Assembly: GCA_017934185.1 (NCBI GenBank)
Contig: JAGBJY010000006.1
Span: 1 to 64,000, forward strand
Direction of reading: 5' to 3'
DNA: 64,000 nucleotides
From: Bacteroidales bacterium
GTDB taxonomy: Bacteria; Bacteroidota; Bacteroidia; Bacteroidales; UBA932
The notes under the pieces are model-generated. The model worked only from the letters and a program-made list of their open reading frames with translations. It was not told the origin of the DNA and did not search any database. The position numbers and the translations under genes were made by a program. Positions 43,892 to 55,547 of the stretch are shown piece by piece (the first letter of the stretch is position 1; the number at the start of each line of letters is the position of its first letter).

Positions 43892-45678
43892 CGGAACATC
43901 TCCTCCATATCTATGTCCCAAACCATCTCGGCGCGCTCCAGCACCTTGATCAGGAATTTGTCCTGAAGCTTGAAGAAACGCACTTTTTCCGCCTGCCGAT
44001 GTTCCAGGAGGTTACCGGTATCCACCAGGTTGTTCCGATTGATGTCTTCCGTGATGCGGATGCAATAGTTCCCGGTCTTCAGATAGGGGAACACCACCGG
44101 GCCGCTCTTGTCCACAATAAAACTGCGGATAATCTTGTCCCGCTTTTCCGTCAGCAGGTCAATGATGTACTTATTGTGCACGTTGGAAAGCTGCAGGGTG
44201 ATATTGCTCAGCTTGTCATCATTGGGCAGGGTCACCTTCAGTTCCGTACTGTCATTGTAGTAGCCGTTGACATCCCTGAACTTCCGGTAGGGTATTTTCA
44301 GATAATAGTCGTAGCCCTGCTGCAGCTTTTCTTCCGGGAAAATGGAATAATGGCGCAGGTTGGTACTGTCCTTGACCACACGCACTTTGCCTTTGGCTTC
44401 CTGCTGGCGGGGATTGACGCTTCTGAACTTCAGGGAATCCCAGGCCTCCTCAATGAGCGGGTATTTGAACTCTATTTCGTAGCCATACTGCTCGATGGTG
44501 GTGGGATCGGCCTTGGTGGTCATGACGGCAATGGTGTCCTCATGCTTCCGGTCCCGCGTGCTCTGCTTTTTGTTCAGCTCGGCCCGGAGTTCCTTGCCGA
44601 TGGCCAGTTTCACCGTCTCCTCGGTGGGCTTCAGCACCCCCAGGGTGTCGGTCTTGTCGTATTTGATGACCAGTTGCAGGGTGTCCGGCATCTTGCGCTG
44701 GTCGTTCACCCAAAGTTCCAGGGAGTCCCGTTGGAGGTTAATCTGGGAGATGAGTTTCTCGCGGGGCAGGCCTTTGATGCGCATGTCATGGATAACCACA
44801 TCCGGCGCCATGAAGGTAAGATAGGCGGTACGCAGCCCCACACGCTCTTTTTTCACGATGAACTGCTTGCTGGGACGCTCCCGGAAAAGGTTCAGTTCCA
44901 CCTGGGCTTTACGGGCCAGGCAGAGGGCCGTGTCCTTCATGTCAAACTTCTTGAACTCATAAAGGCTGTCATTGAACACAATGCTGGGCCTGAGCAGGGA
45001 ATCCAGGAAGGCAATGCGCTCATTGTCGGGCTCGTACATATTGTTATTGTTCTCGTCCTTGATGGCGTATACCCGATAAACGGTGTCCTGGATATTCCGG
45101 ATGGAGAAAAAGCCCCAGTCGTCGGTTTTGGCGGCAGCCACCGGGCGCTTCAGGAACACGGCAGAATCGGCCTGGTCTTTATACAGCAGCACCGTGGCGG
45201 CCTTTACCGGCATGAGGGTATTGCAGTCCTGCACCAGGCCCGTCACGCACATAGAGTCAATCTGGCTGCCCGTAGAGAAGACCAGCGTATACCCCGGGAA
45301 CAGATTGCCCTCATTGTTGTCGGCAATGGCTCCGGTCAGATCCAGAGTGTAGGTGGTGTTGCTGTCCAGGTCGCTCTCAAAGCTCACTTCCACGGACTTG
45401 CCACGTATCACAGCCTTGGGCTTTTTGTCCAGAGGAGGGGACAGGAACACCCCGTTGGCATCCTTGATTTTGACGTATTCGTTGAAGGTGAAACGGATTT
45501 TGGTCTTCTTCACGGGCACATTCACAGCCCCGGGCAAGGGGTACACCTTGGTGAGCACGGGGGGAATGGTGTCCTTGGCCCCTCCTGTGGGAGGGGTGGT
45601 GGTATTGGCGCAACCGGTAGGGAAAAACAGCGGCAGCAGGGCCAGAAGGGCAATGCCCAGCGGAATCAGCTTTTTCAT
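43888..45678 (-). CDS. Big_5 (SbsA Ig-like) domain lipoprotein
   Basis: The 596-residue protein has a lipoprotein signal peptide ending in FPTGC (Cys near 23). An Ig-like Big_5 domain follows (about residues 38-140, PPVLTKVYPLPGAVNVPVKK), then several beta-rich repeats. It is likely anchored to a membrane by its lipid. It overlaps rel by ATGA upstream and the barrel gene by ATGA downstream, suggesting a linked envelope role; its function is otherwise unknown. Confidence 0.85.
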   Translation of the reverse strand: MKKLIPLGIALLALLPLFFPTGCANTTTPPTGGAKDTIPPVLTKVYPLPGAVNVPVKKTKIRFTFNEYVKIKDANGVFLSPPLDKKPKAVIRGKSVEVSFESDLDSNTTYTLDLTGAIADNNEGNLFPGYTLVFSTGSQIDSMCVTGLVQDCNTLMPVKAATVLLYKDQADSAVFLKRPVAAAKTDDWGFFSIRNIQDTVYRVYAIKDENNNNMYEPDNERIAFLDSLLRPSIVFNDSLYEFKKFDMKDTALCLARKAQVELNLFRERPSKQFIVKKERVGLRTAYLTFMAPDVVIHDMRIKGLPREKLISQINLQRDSLELWVNDQRKMPDTLQLVIKYDKTDTLGVLKPTEETVKLAIGKELRAELNKKQSTRDRKHEDTIAVMTTKADPTTIEQYGYEIEFKYPLIEEAWDSLKFRSVNPRQQEAKGKVRVVKDSTNLRHYSIFPEEKLQQGYDYYLKIPYRKFRDVNGYYNDSTELKVTLPNDDKLSNITLQLSNVHNKYIIDLLTEKRDKIIRSFIVDKSGPVVFPYLKTGNYCIRITEDINRNNLVDTGNLLEHRQAEKVRFFKLQDKFLIKVLERAEMVWDIDMEEMFR

Positions 45679-47927
45679 AGGTCTATGCGCGTTACTTTTT
45701 CTATTCCCTCAATGGAGGAAAGCTTCCGGATCATCTGTTCCAGGATATCCCGGCTGTTCACGTAAAGGTCAATGTAGCCTTCAAACAGGCCTCCTTCGGC
45801 CGACAGGGACAGTTTCCGCATATTCACCTCCATCACCAGGGAGACGTAGCGGGAGATGTCGTTCAGCAGCCCCATCCGGTCGATGCCTTTGAGGGAGATG
45901 CGCACCAGGAAAGCCGAATCCTCGGCCTGTTCAAGCCATTTGGGTACCACCACCCAGTCTCCGTGGGTTGCGGCAATGCTTTCGGCCACGGGACAGGTTT
46001 TCTTGTGGATGGTAATCTGGCCGTCGGGGCTCTTGAAACCGGTCACGGGGTCCCCGGGGATGGGATTGCAGCAGGTGGCAATGGCAAAATGAGGGGCTCC
46101 GGGCTCCGAGCTGCCGATGATATAGGTCTCGCGTGTTGTCTCCGCGGCCGGTTTTTCGGAATCCATGTGCAGCACTTTCTTCAGCCAGGCCAGCCGTCCG
46201 CTGGAAGAGTGTTTGGCCACATCGGCCAAATCGTCCAGCGTGATGGTGCCTATGCCTATCCGGTACAGCAGTTCCTCGCGGGAACCGGCATTGTAGGCCT
46301 TTTCCAGGCGTTGCATCAGGGGCTCGTCCACTTTCAGCCCCTGGGCCGACAGGGCGTTCTCCAGGGTTTTCCGGCCGAATTCAAGGGTCTGCTTGCGCTC
46401 GCTCTTGAAATAGTCCATTACAATGTTCCGGGCGCGGTGCGTGGTCAGGAACTTGAGCCACTCATGCTGGGGCTTGCCGTCCTGGGCCGTGATAATCTCT
46501 ATCTTGTCGCCGGTCTTGAGCACGTGGCTCAGCTTCACCAGGCGCTGATTGACCTTGGCGGCAATGGCCTTGTTGCCAATCTCGGTATGGATGAGATAGG
46601 CAAAATCCAGGGCGGTGGCGCCTTTTTGGATGGTGCGCTGGTCTCCCTTGGGCGTAAAAACGTAAATGTCCTGGGAGGCAAGGTCGTCGTGGATGATATC
46701 CAGCAGTTCCAGTGCGTTCACGTCCGGATTGGCCAGAATGTCCTTGATGCGCCCCAGCCAGGCATCCATCTCGTAGTCTCCGTCGCCCAGATAACCGTTC
46801 TGCTTGTACATCCAATGGGCAGCAATGCCTTTTTCGGCAATGTCGTCCATACGGCGCGTACGGATTTGAACCTCCACCCAGATGCCGGAATTGCTCAGGA
46901 GCGTGCAGTGCAGGGCCTCATAGCCATTGGTCTTGGGATGCTTCACCCAGTCCCGCAAGCGCTCCGGCATATAGCGGTAGATGCCCGTGATGACGGAAAA
47001 AATATGGTAGCACTGGTCGCGCTCCGTTTCGCCGGAGTGCTGGTTGGCGTCAAAAATGATGCGGATGGCGTACAGGTCATACACCTCGTCAAAGGTGATT
47101 TGCTTCTCCTGCATCTTGCGCCAGGCCGAATAGGGGGTCTTGATGCGCTTTTTAATCTGGAATTGGAAGCCTGTTTTCCGGAGAGCCTCTTCAATGGGGC
47201 GCACAAACTCGTTCATCTCAGAGCCCTTTTCCTCGGCCATACGGTCGATGCGGGCCTTGATATCGGCATAAGCGTCCGGCTCCTTGTAGCGAAGCCAGAT
47301 GTTCTCCAGTTCACTCTTGATGCCGTAAAGGCCCAGCCGGTGGGCCAGGGGAATGAAGATGAACATGGTTTCAGACAGAATCTTGTCGCGCTTGTGCTCC
47401 GGCATGTGCTCGATGGTGCGGCAGTTGTGCAGGCGGTCGGCCAGCTTAATCAGCACCACGCGCACGTCGTCGTTGAGGGTGAGGAGGATGCGTTTGAAAT
47501 TTTCGGCCTGAAGGCTCTGTTGGGAAAGGTCCGTTCCCCGGGCCTTCTGCTCCGTATCCAGCACGTTTTTAATCTTGGTAAGACCGTCCACCAGCGTGGC
47601 AATCTTGTTTCCGAAACGCTCCCGGATATCCTGTACGGTATATTCCGTGTCTTCCACAACATCGTGCAGCAGGGCCGCCGAAATGGATTTGTATCCCAGG
47701 CCGATGTCATCCACTACAATCTGCGCCACCGCAATAGGATGCAGCATATAGGGCTCTCCGCTGCGCCGGCGCACATTCCGGTGCGCGTCATTGGCAAAGT
47801 CGAAGGCCTTCTGCACCACTGCCATCTCCTTCTCGGAGGCGCACCGCTTCTGGGCCGATGCCTTGAGCACCTCCCAGTCTCGGGCAATCACCTCGTAATC
47901 CTCGTGGGTAAACTCGGAAAAACTCAT
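45675..47927 (-). CDS. Bifunctional (p)ppGpp synthetase/hydrolase Rel (RelA/SpoT)
   Basis: This 750-residue protein has the HD hydrolase domain (LLHDVVEDTEYTVQ), the synthetase domain (KRIKTPYSAWRKM and YDLYAIRIIFD), TGS (DIYVFTPKGDQRTIQ), a zinc-finger/helical region with CCNPIPGDPV, and a C-terminal ACT domain. Both active sites look intact, so it should make and degrade the alarmone. It overlaps yihY and the lipoprotein gene by ATGA. Confidence 0.97.
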   Translation of the reverse strand: MSFSEFTHEDYEVIARDWEVLKASAQKRCASEKEMAVVQKAFDFANDAHRNVRRRSGEPYMLHPIAVAQIVVDDIGLGYKSISAALLHDVVEDTEYTVQDIRERFGNKIATLVDGLTKIKNVLDTEQKARGTDLSQQSLQAENFKRILLTLNDDVRVVLIKLADRLHNCRTIEHMPEHKRDKILSETMFIFIPLAHRLGLYGIKSELENIWLRYKEPDAYADIKARIDRMAEEKGSEMNEFVRPIEEALRKTGFQFQIKKRIKTPYSAWRKMQEKQITFDEVYDLYAIRIIFDANQHSGETERDQCYHIFSVITGIYRYMPERLRDWVKHPKTNGYEALHCTLLSNSGIWVEVQIRTRRMDDIAEKGIAAHWMYKQNGYLGDGDYEMDAWLGRIKDILANPDVNALELLDIIHDDLASQDIYVFTPKGDQRTIQKGATALDFAYLIHTEIGNKAIAAKVNQRLVKLSHVLKTGDKIEIITAQDGKPQHEWLKFLTTHRARNIVMDYFKSERKQTLEFGRKTLENALSAQGLKVDEPLMQRLEKAYNAGSREELLYRIGIGTITLDDLADVAKHSSSGRLAWLKKVLHMDSEKPAAETTRETYIIGSSEPGAPHFAIATCCNPIPGDPVTGFKSPDGQITIHKKTCPVAESIAATHGDWVVVPKWLEQAEDSAFLVRISLKGIDRMGLLNDISRYVSLVMEVNMRKLSLSAEGGLFEGYIDLYVNSRDILEQMIRKLSSIEGIEKVTRIDL

Positions 47928-48958
47928 AAATTCATTCCTTTTTGCAGCCGCTCCTTGCGGGAACGGACTGCCTGATCATTCATTTCATTCAGGACGTCAA
48001 TACTGATCCGGTGCTTTTCCACATTCTGGAAAGCATAAGAGAGTTCCGCCCCGTACAGGATGATGGTCCATCCCAGGTTTAGCCAGATCATGAACAGGGG
48101 GAGGGCCGCCAAAACGCCGTACACGGCACTCTGCTTGGCCACCATCACCTGCGTTTCCAGGTAGAGGTACTGCACCGCCGTGAACACCACGCCCGACAAC
48201 ATTGCCGCCTTGAAAGCATAGCGGAAACGCACCTTGGTGCCCGGAATGTACTTGTACATGAGGCTCATCACCAGCACGCTGATGCCCGCGAAGGTGAGCC
48301 ACGAGAGGAAACTCTTGAGGCTGTCGGACAGCTCATACTGGCTGGGGAACACCAGGTCCAGGATATGCGAATAAACCACAGACCCGGAGAAGAACAGAAT
48401 CACCACAAACGGCGCCAGCACGGTAATGCCCAGAATGATGCCAATCATTTTCCAGAAATTCTGCTCCCTCTCCACCTTCCACACGTTGTTGAACACCCGC
48501 CGGACCGTAATCATCAGGTTGATGACAATCCAGACAAAGGTGAACATGGAAATAAAGCCGAAAAGGCCGCTCTCCGCGGTTGTCACAATGTTATCGGCCG
48601 CCTGAAGCAGCACGTCGGTGATGCGCTGTTCCCCCAGGTTGGCAATGAGGATTTCGGCAAAGCGTTCCCTGAGGCCCAGGCCGTCCGTGAGGTAAAAGCC
48701 GATAGCGATGGCCGGCACCACGGACATCATGCTCCGGTAGGCCAGGGCGGTAATCTGATAGCCGATTTTCTGGTCCGAGAAGGTGTTCACCATGAGGATG
48801 ACCGTGCGGGCATCCTTCACCAGGCGGGCTTTCCAACGGGAGAAATCCTGCACGTTGAGGAGCCAGATATCCCGGGTGATAAAACGCACAAACCACGATA
48901 CCCAGATGGAAATCCACCGGATAATCACTTGGATTTTATGCTTCAGTCGCTTGAACAT
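47924..48958 (-). CDS. YihY/BrkB-family membrane protein
   Basis: This 344-residue protein has about six transmembrane helices and the YihY signature (DARTVILMVNTFSDQKIGYQ, ALAYRSMMSVVPAIAIGFYL, RFRYAFKAAMLSGVVFTAVQ, VYGVLAALPLFMIWLNLGW). The family was once misnamed RNase BN; its role is unsettled. It begins three bases after ligA. Confidence 0.9.
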   Translation of the reverse strand: MFKRLKHKIQVIIRWISIWVSWFVRFITRDIWLLNVQDFSRWKARLVKDARTVILMVNTFSDQKIGYQITALAYRSMMSVVPAIAIGFYLTDGLGLRERFAEILIANLGEQRITDVLLQAADNIVTTAESGLFGFISMFTFVWIVINLMITVRRVFNNVWKVEREQNFWKMIGIILGITVLAPFVVILFFSGSVVYSHILDLVFPSQYELSDSLKSFLSWLTFAGISVLVMSLMYKYIPGTKVRFRYAFKAAMLSGVVFTAVQYLYLETQVMVAKQSAVYGVLAALPLFMIWLNLGWTIILYGAELSYAFQNVEKHRISIDVLNEMNDQAVRSRKERLQKGMNL

Positions 48959-48961
48959 GTC

Positions 48962-51368
<2,407 letters not shown>

Positions 51369-51442
51369 AAAAGAATCGGCCAAATATACACTAACATGGC
51401 AATCGCGAGGCCCGATGAAATGGTTTTTTCATGAAAAAATAG

Positions 51443-51450
51443 TATCTTTG
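51443..51450 (+). promoter_or_regulatory. pfk -7 box
   Basis: TATCTTTG 38 bases before the ATG of pfk, right after the palindrome TTTTTTCATGAAAAAA. A TTG at the usual spacing is not present, so the promoter may depend on an activator or the A/T tract. Confidence 0.55.
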
Positions 51451-51488
51451 TACGATTTAGTGAAGACAAACTTATTTACTACACTTAT

Positions 51489-52718
51489 ATGAAAGATTCC
51501 ATTATTATCCTTTGTGGTGGCGGCCCGGCTCCGGGTATGAACACCGTCGTGATGTCTGTTGCCAAAACTTTCCTTTCCAATGGTTACCGTGTAATCGGCC
51601 TGCATGGCGGTTACAGCGGCTTGTTCAGCAAAGCCCCGCGCACCGAGGATATCGACTTCTTCAAGGCCGATGCTTATTTCAACAGGGGAGGCTCCTACCT
51701 CCAGATGAGCCGTTTCAAACCCACTGACAAAGACTTTGAAGAGAACTTCAACCTGAGCCTGTTCCAGGACAACAACATCAAACTGCTGGTTACCGTGGGC
51801 GGCGACGACACCGCTTCCACCGCCAACCGCATTGCCAAGTTCCTGGAGGCCAAGCAGTATCCCATCCACAACATCCACGTGCCCAAGACCATCGACAACG
51901 ACCTTCCGTTGCCGCAGAACACCCCCACCTTCGGCTTCAACAGTGCCAAGAATGAGGGTGCACACCTGGCCCGCACCGTGTATGAGGATGCCCGCACCAG
52001 CGGTAACTGGATCATCATCAGCGCCATGGGACGCAGCGCAGGCCACCTTGCCCTGGGTATCGGTGAGGCCACGCATTGCCCCATGACCATTATCCCAGAG
52101 ATGTTTGACAAGACCCCCATCACTCTGAACAAGATTGTGAACCTGGCCCTCAGCGCCATCCTCAAGCGCAACATCCTGGGCATTCCTTACGGCACCGTAG
52201 TAGTGGCCGAGGGCGTGTTCCACGATCTTGACCCTCAGGAGATTAAGAATGCCGGCGTTTCCATGACCTACGATGAGCACGGCCACCCGGAACTGGGCAA
52301 AATCTCCAAAGCCGTCCTGTTCAACGACATCCTGTAGAAGAAGTTCAAGGCCATCGGCCTCAAGGTGAAGACCCGTCCTGTGGAAATCGGTTACGACGTC
52401 CGTTGCCAGGATCCCATTTCCTACGACCTCACGTACTGCACAGAGCTGGCCATGGGCGCTTACGAGCTCTTTGCCAAGGGCGAAACCGGTTGCATGGTGT
52501 ATGTAGACGCTTTCGGAACCGCTCATCCGCTGTACCTGAAAGACCTCCAGAACGCCGAGGGCAAAATCCCGCCCCGTCGCGTTGCCATTGACGGCGGTAC
52601 CGCCCAGAATTACTACAACCACATCTGTCATTTCATCACCCCGGCCGATTATGAGGCCGCCAAGAAGTTCGTCCCCAATCCGGAGGATTACGACTTCAAG
52701 AAAATCTTGAACTGGTAA
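51489..52718 (+). CDS. PPi-type 6-phosphofructokinase, interrupted by in-frame TAG
   Basis: Read through, the gene encodes 409 residues of a phosphofructokinase with GGGPAPG at the N-terminus, VGGDDTAS (the Asp of GGDD is typical of PPi-dependent forms), PKTIDNDLP and GRSAGHLALG. At codon 283 (52335-52337) a TAG interrupts the frame (FNDIL-stop-KKFKAIG). The frame and the family sequence continue perfectly afterwards (RPVEIGYDVRCQDPISYDLT) to a normal TAA at 52716. A stop at 282 would remove the C-terminal part of the active-site domain. A single base change from AAG or CAG explains it. It may be a true mutation, an assembly error or a suppressed stop. The codon bias is strong, as for a highly expressed gene. 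Confidence 0.9.
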
Positions 52719-52719
52719 G

Positions 52720-54030
52720 ATGAAATGGCCGTTCCGGCATTTGTTTATCCTGCTTGCAGCCCCTGTTTTATGGGGCTGCACCAGGACTATTGTGCCGGAC
52801 ATCCCCACGCCTGAGCATCCCGAGTGGGAGTACGGACGCATTCCGGCAGCCTGCGAAGGCCTTCCCCGGGTTTACATCTACATTCCCGGACAGGGTAGCA
52901 TCGACAGCAAACGCGAGTGGACCCAGAATGTAAGCATCCGGATAGAGGCCACCGTAAACGGAGATACCGTGGAAGTGTACCGCTCGGACAGCCTCAAAAT
53001 CAAGGGGCACGGAAACACCACCTGGGAGTCCTATCCCAAGAAGCCCTACAGCCTCAAATTAAAGCACAAGGTGAATTTCCTGGGCACCGGGAAAACCTCC
53101 CGCTGGATTCTGCTGGCCAACTGGATGGACCGCACCCACCTGAGAAACGACGTAGCGTTTGAAGCCGCCCGCCGCACCAAAATGGAATGGGCGCCATCGG
53201 GCACCTTCGTGAAGCTCTTTCTGAACGGGGACAGCCCGTTTGACTATCAGGGCCTATACTGGCTTGGGGAGAGAATCCACGTGGAAGGCTCCAACTTCCT
53301 GGCCGATTACCTCTATTCCTACGACACCAGCGACCCTGAAGAGGTGGACATGCTCACCCTGTACGGCCGCCGCCGCAACGATGCCACGGACGGCGAAATT
53401 CCGGTAGAACTGAAATATCCGGACAGGGACCAGTATTCAGCGGCCGAATTCCAGGCCATCCTTTCACAGGCCGAAACCGTCCTCCACGACTTTGAGACCA
53501 GCCTTTACAAACCCGACGAGTGGCAGAAGGGGATAGACCTTGACAGTTTCTGCGACTGGTTCCTGGTGAATGAACTCTGTTACAACCTGGAACCGGCCTA
53601 TCCTAAGAGCTCGTTCTTTTATTACCGGGACGGTAAAATGTTCGCAGGTCCGGTCTGGGATTTCGACTGGGGCACCTTTACCTGGGATGACGAAGGCGCC
53701 AGCTACTACAACCTGAACCTCCGCCCGGCCATCTATTACCACCAGTTGTGCCCGCAGCCGGCCTTTGTAAAACGCCTGAAAGAGCGCTGGAAAAGCCTGA
53801 AACCACAGTTTACCAGCCTCACAACCTACATTGACCAAAGGGCCGACCTCATCCGCGAAGAGGACGACAACTACCTGTGGCCCTGTTATCCCAACCCCTT
53901 GTCCGAGGAAGAATCCGGCCTGGTGAACTTTGACGAGAACCTGAGTTTCGACGAGGCCGTCCAGCTGATGAAAAAGAATCTTCTCCTGCGCATCGGCGCT
54001 CTGGACACAGCCATCCGCAACCTTCAATGA
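52720..54030 (+). CDS. CotH-family kinase-like lipoprotein
   Basis: The 436-residue protein has a lipoprotein signal peptide (LAAPVLWGC, Cys near 20) and a CotH domain: KIKGHGNTTWESYPKKPYSL, RWILLANWMDRTHLRNDVAF and the metal-site motif GPVWDFDWG. CotH proteins have an atypical protein kinase fold and occur widely in secreted or surface proteins of Bacteroidota. It begins one base after pfk and overlaps the GH13 gene as ATGA. Confidence 0.9.
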   Translation: MKWPFRHLFILLAAPVLWGCTRTIVPDIPTPEHPEWEYGRIPAACEGLPRVYIYIPGQGSIDSKREWTQNVSIRIEATVNGDTVEVYRSDSLKIKGHGNTTWESYPKKPYSLKLKHKVNFLGTGKTSRWILLANWMDRTHLRNDVAFEAARRTKMEWAPSGTFVKLFLNGDSPFDYQGLYWLGERIHVEGSNFLADYLYSYDTSDPEEVDMLTLYGRRRNDATDGEIPVELKYPDRDQYSAAEFQAILSQAETVLHDFETSLYKPDEWQKGIDLDSFCDWFLVNELCYNLEPAYPKSSFFYYRDGKMFAGPVWDFDWGTFTWDDEGASYYNLNLRPAIYYHQLCPQPAFVKRLKERWKSLKPQFTSLTTYIDQRADLIREEDDNYLWPCYPNPLSEEESGLVNFDENLSFDEAVQLMKKNLLLRIGALDTAIRNLQ

Positions 54031-55487
54031 AACAATTGATTTACCAGCTGTTACCCCGCCTCTGGGGCAATGGCCGATTCTCCGGCATCGATGCCGAAAG
54101 CCTCCGCTACTTCAAATCCCTGGGAATGGACTACCTCTGGTATACCGGCATCATCCGCCACGCCAGCGCCTCCACGGGAGAAAAAGTGGTCAAGGGAGAG
54201 GCCGGAAGCCCTTATGCCATTACGGACTACTACGATGTCAATCCCTACCTGGCCGACCATCCTGCGCAGCGGATGGAGGAATTCGGGCAACTGTTGGAAC
54301 GCACCCACAGGGCCGGCCTGAAAGTCCTCATCGATTTTGTTCCCAACCACGTAGCCCGGGAGTATAAGGGAGAACTTGGCCAGCAGGACGACCGCTCCGT
54401 GCATTGGAAGGCAGAGAATGATTTCTATTACTATCCCGGAGAAAAACTGGCCCTTCCGCTCCCGTGCAAAGGGTATAGCGAGTTTCCGGCCAGAGCCTCC
54501 GGAAACTGTTTCTCATCGGCCCCGGCCCTTACGGACTGGTACGAAACCGTGAAAATCAATTACTGCGACTTCCATACCCCCACCTGGGACAAGATGCTGG
54601 ACATCGTGCTTTTCTGGGCAGGGAAAGGCGTGGACGGCTTCCGCTGCGACATGGTGGAACTGGTACCGCCCCAATTCATGCAGTGGCTCATTGCCAAGGT
54701 GAAAGAAAAGTTCCCGGAACAGCTCTTTGTGGCCGAGGTGTATGAGAAAGACAAATACCGGATGTATCTGGAAGATGTGGGCTTTGATATGCTCTACGAC
54801 AAATCCGGACTTTACGATACTTTACGCGCCATTACTTGCAGTAACGCTTCAGCCAAGGGAATCAGCTGGAACTGGCAGTTTCTGGGCCCGCTCCAGGCCC
54901 GGATGCTGAACTTCCTGGAGAACCACGACGAGCAGCGCCTTGCCTCCGGTTTCTTCTGCGGCAGCGCCCAAAAAGCCTATGCTGCCCTGGCTGTTTCGCT
55001 GCTGCTGAACCAGGCCCCCTTCATGCTCTACTTCGGGCAGGAAATAGGGGAGCGGGGCATGGACAACGAGCCTTTCAGCGGCCTGAACGGACGCACCACC
55101 ATCTTTGACTGGTGGACCGTGCAGTCTCTCCAGCGGCTTCACAAAGAAATCCTGGAGGGAAAAGGCGTCCGGAAGGAAGAGAAAGCCATCCTGAAACGCT
55201 ACAAGGAGCTGCTGGCCCTGTCCAAAACTCCGGCCTTTTCCGAAGGGAAGACCTACGACCTCTGCTACTGCCAGGATGCCGATAACTTCCATGCAGACAG
55301 GCACTTCGCCTTCCTTCGCAACGGCGGCGGAAAGTGCTTCCTGGTGGTGGCCAATTTCTCCGGAGAGAGCGAAATCAGCGTCCGCATCCCCGCCGATGCC
55401 CTTACCTACCTTGGCATCAAAGCCGTACGCACCGTCTACACCCTCACGGTATCGGCCTTCGATTATGCCATAATAGAAGTCCAGTAG
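54027..55487 (+). CDS. GH13 alpha-amylase-family glycoside hydrolase
   Basis: This 486-residue enzyme has the four GH13 regions: DFVPNH (103-108), GFRCDMVE with nucleophile D208, VAEVYE with acid/base E237, and NHDEQR with D301. There is no signal peptide, so it acts on intracellular or imported alpha-glucans. Specificity cannot be fixed. With pfk and cotH upstream it forms a carbohydrate-linked operon. Confidence 0.93.
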   Translation: MKQLIYQLLPRLWGNGRFSGIDAESLRYFKSLGMDYLWYTGIIRHASASTGEKVVKGEAGSPYAITDYYDVNPYLADHPAQRMEEFGQLLERTHRAGLKVLIDFVPNHVAREYKGELGQQDDRSVHWKAENDFYYYPGEKLALPLPCKGYSEFPARASGNCFSSAPALTDWYETVKINYCDFHTPTWDKMLDIVLFWAGKGVDGFRCDMVELVPPQFMQWLIAKVKEKFPEQLFVAEVYEKDKYRMYLEDVGFDMLYDKSGLYDTLRAITCSNASAKGISWNWQFLGPLQARMLNFLENHDEQRLASGFFCGSAQKAYAALAVSLLLNQAPFMLYFGQEIGERGMDNEPFSGLNGRTTIFDWWTVQSLQRLHKEILEGKGVRKEEKAILKRYKELLALSKTPAFSEGKTYDLCYCQDADNFHADRHFAFLRNGGGKCFLVVANFSGESEISVRIPADALTYLGIKAVRTVYTLTVSAFDYAIIEVQ

Positions 55488-55517
55488 TTGCAACAAATGC
55501 AAAAAAACCTTATTTTT
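55488..55517 (+). promoter_or_regulatory. valS promoter
   Basis: TTG at 55488-55490, 19 bases, TATTTTTG at 55510-55517. The predicted start near 55523 leaves a leader of about 25 nt. Confidence 0.7.
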
Positions 55518-55547
55518 GTAGAATTAAGGTAAAATAACTGATATTTT

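Noticed and set aside
52335..52337. General recoding of TAG in this genome
   Set aside because: Several genes end naturally at TAG with unrelated sequence beyond, so TAG is a normal stop here.
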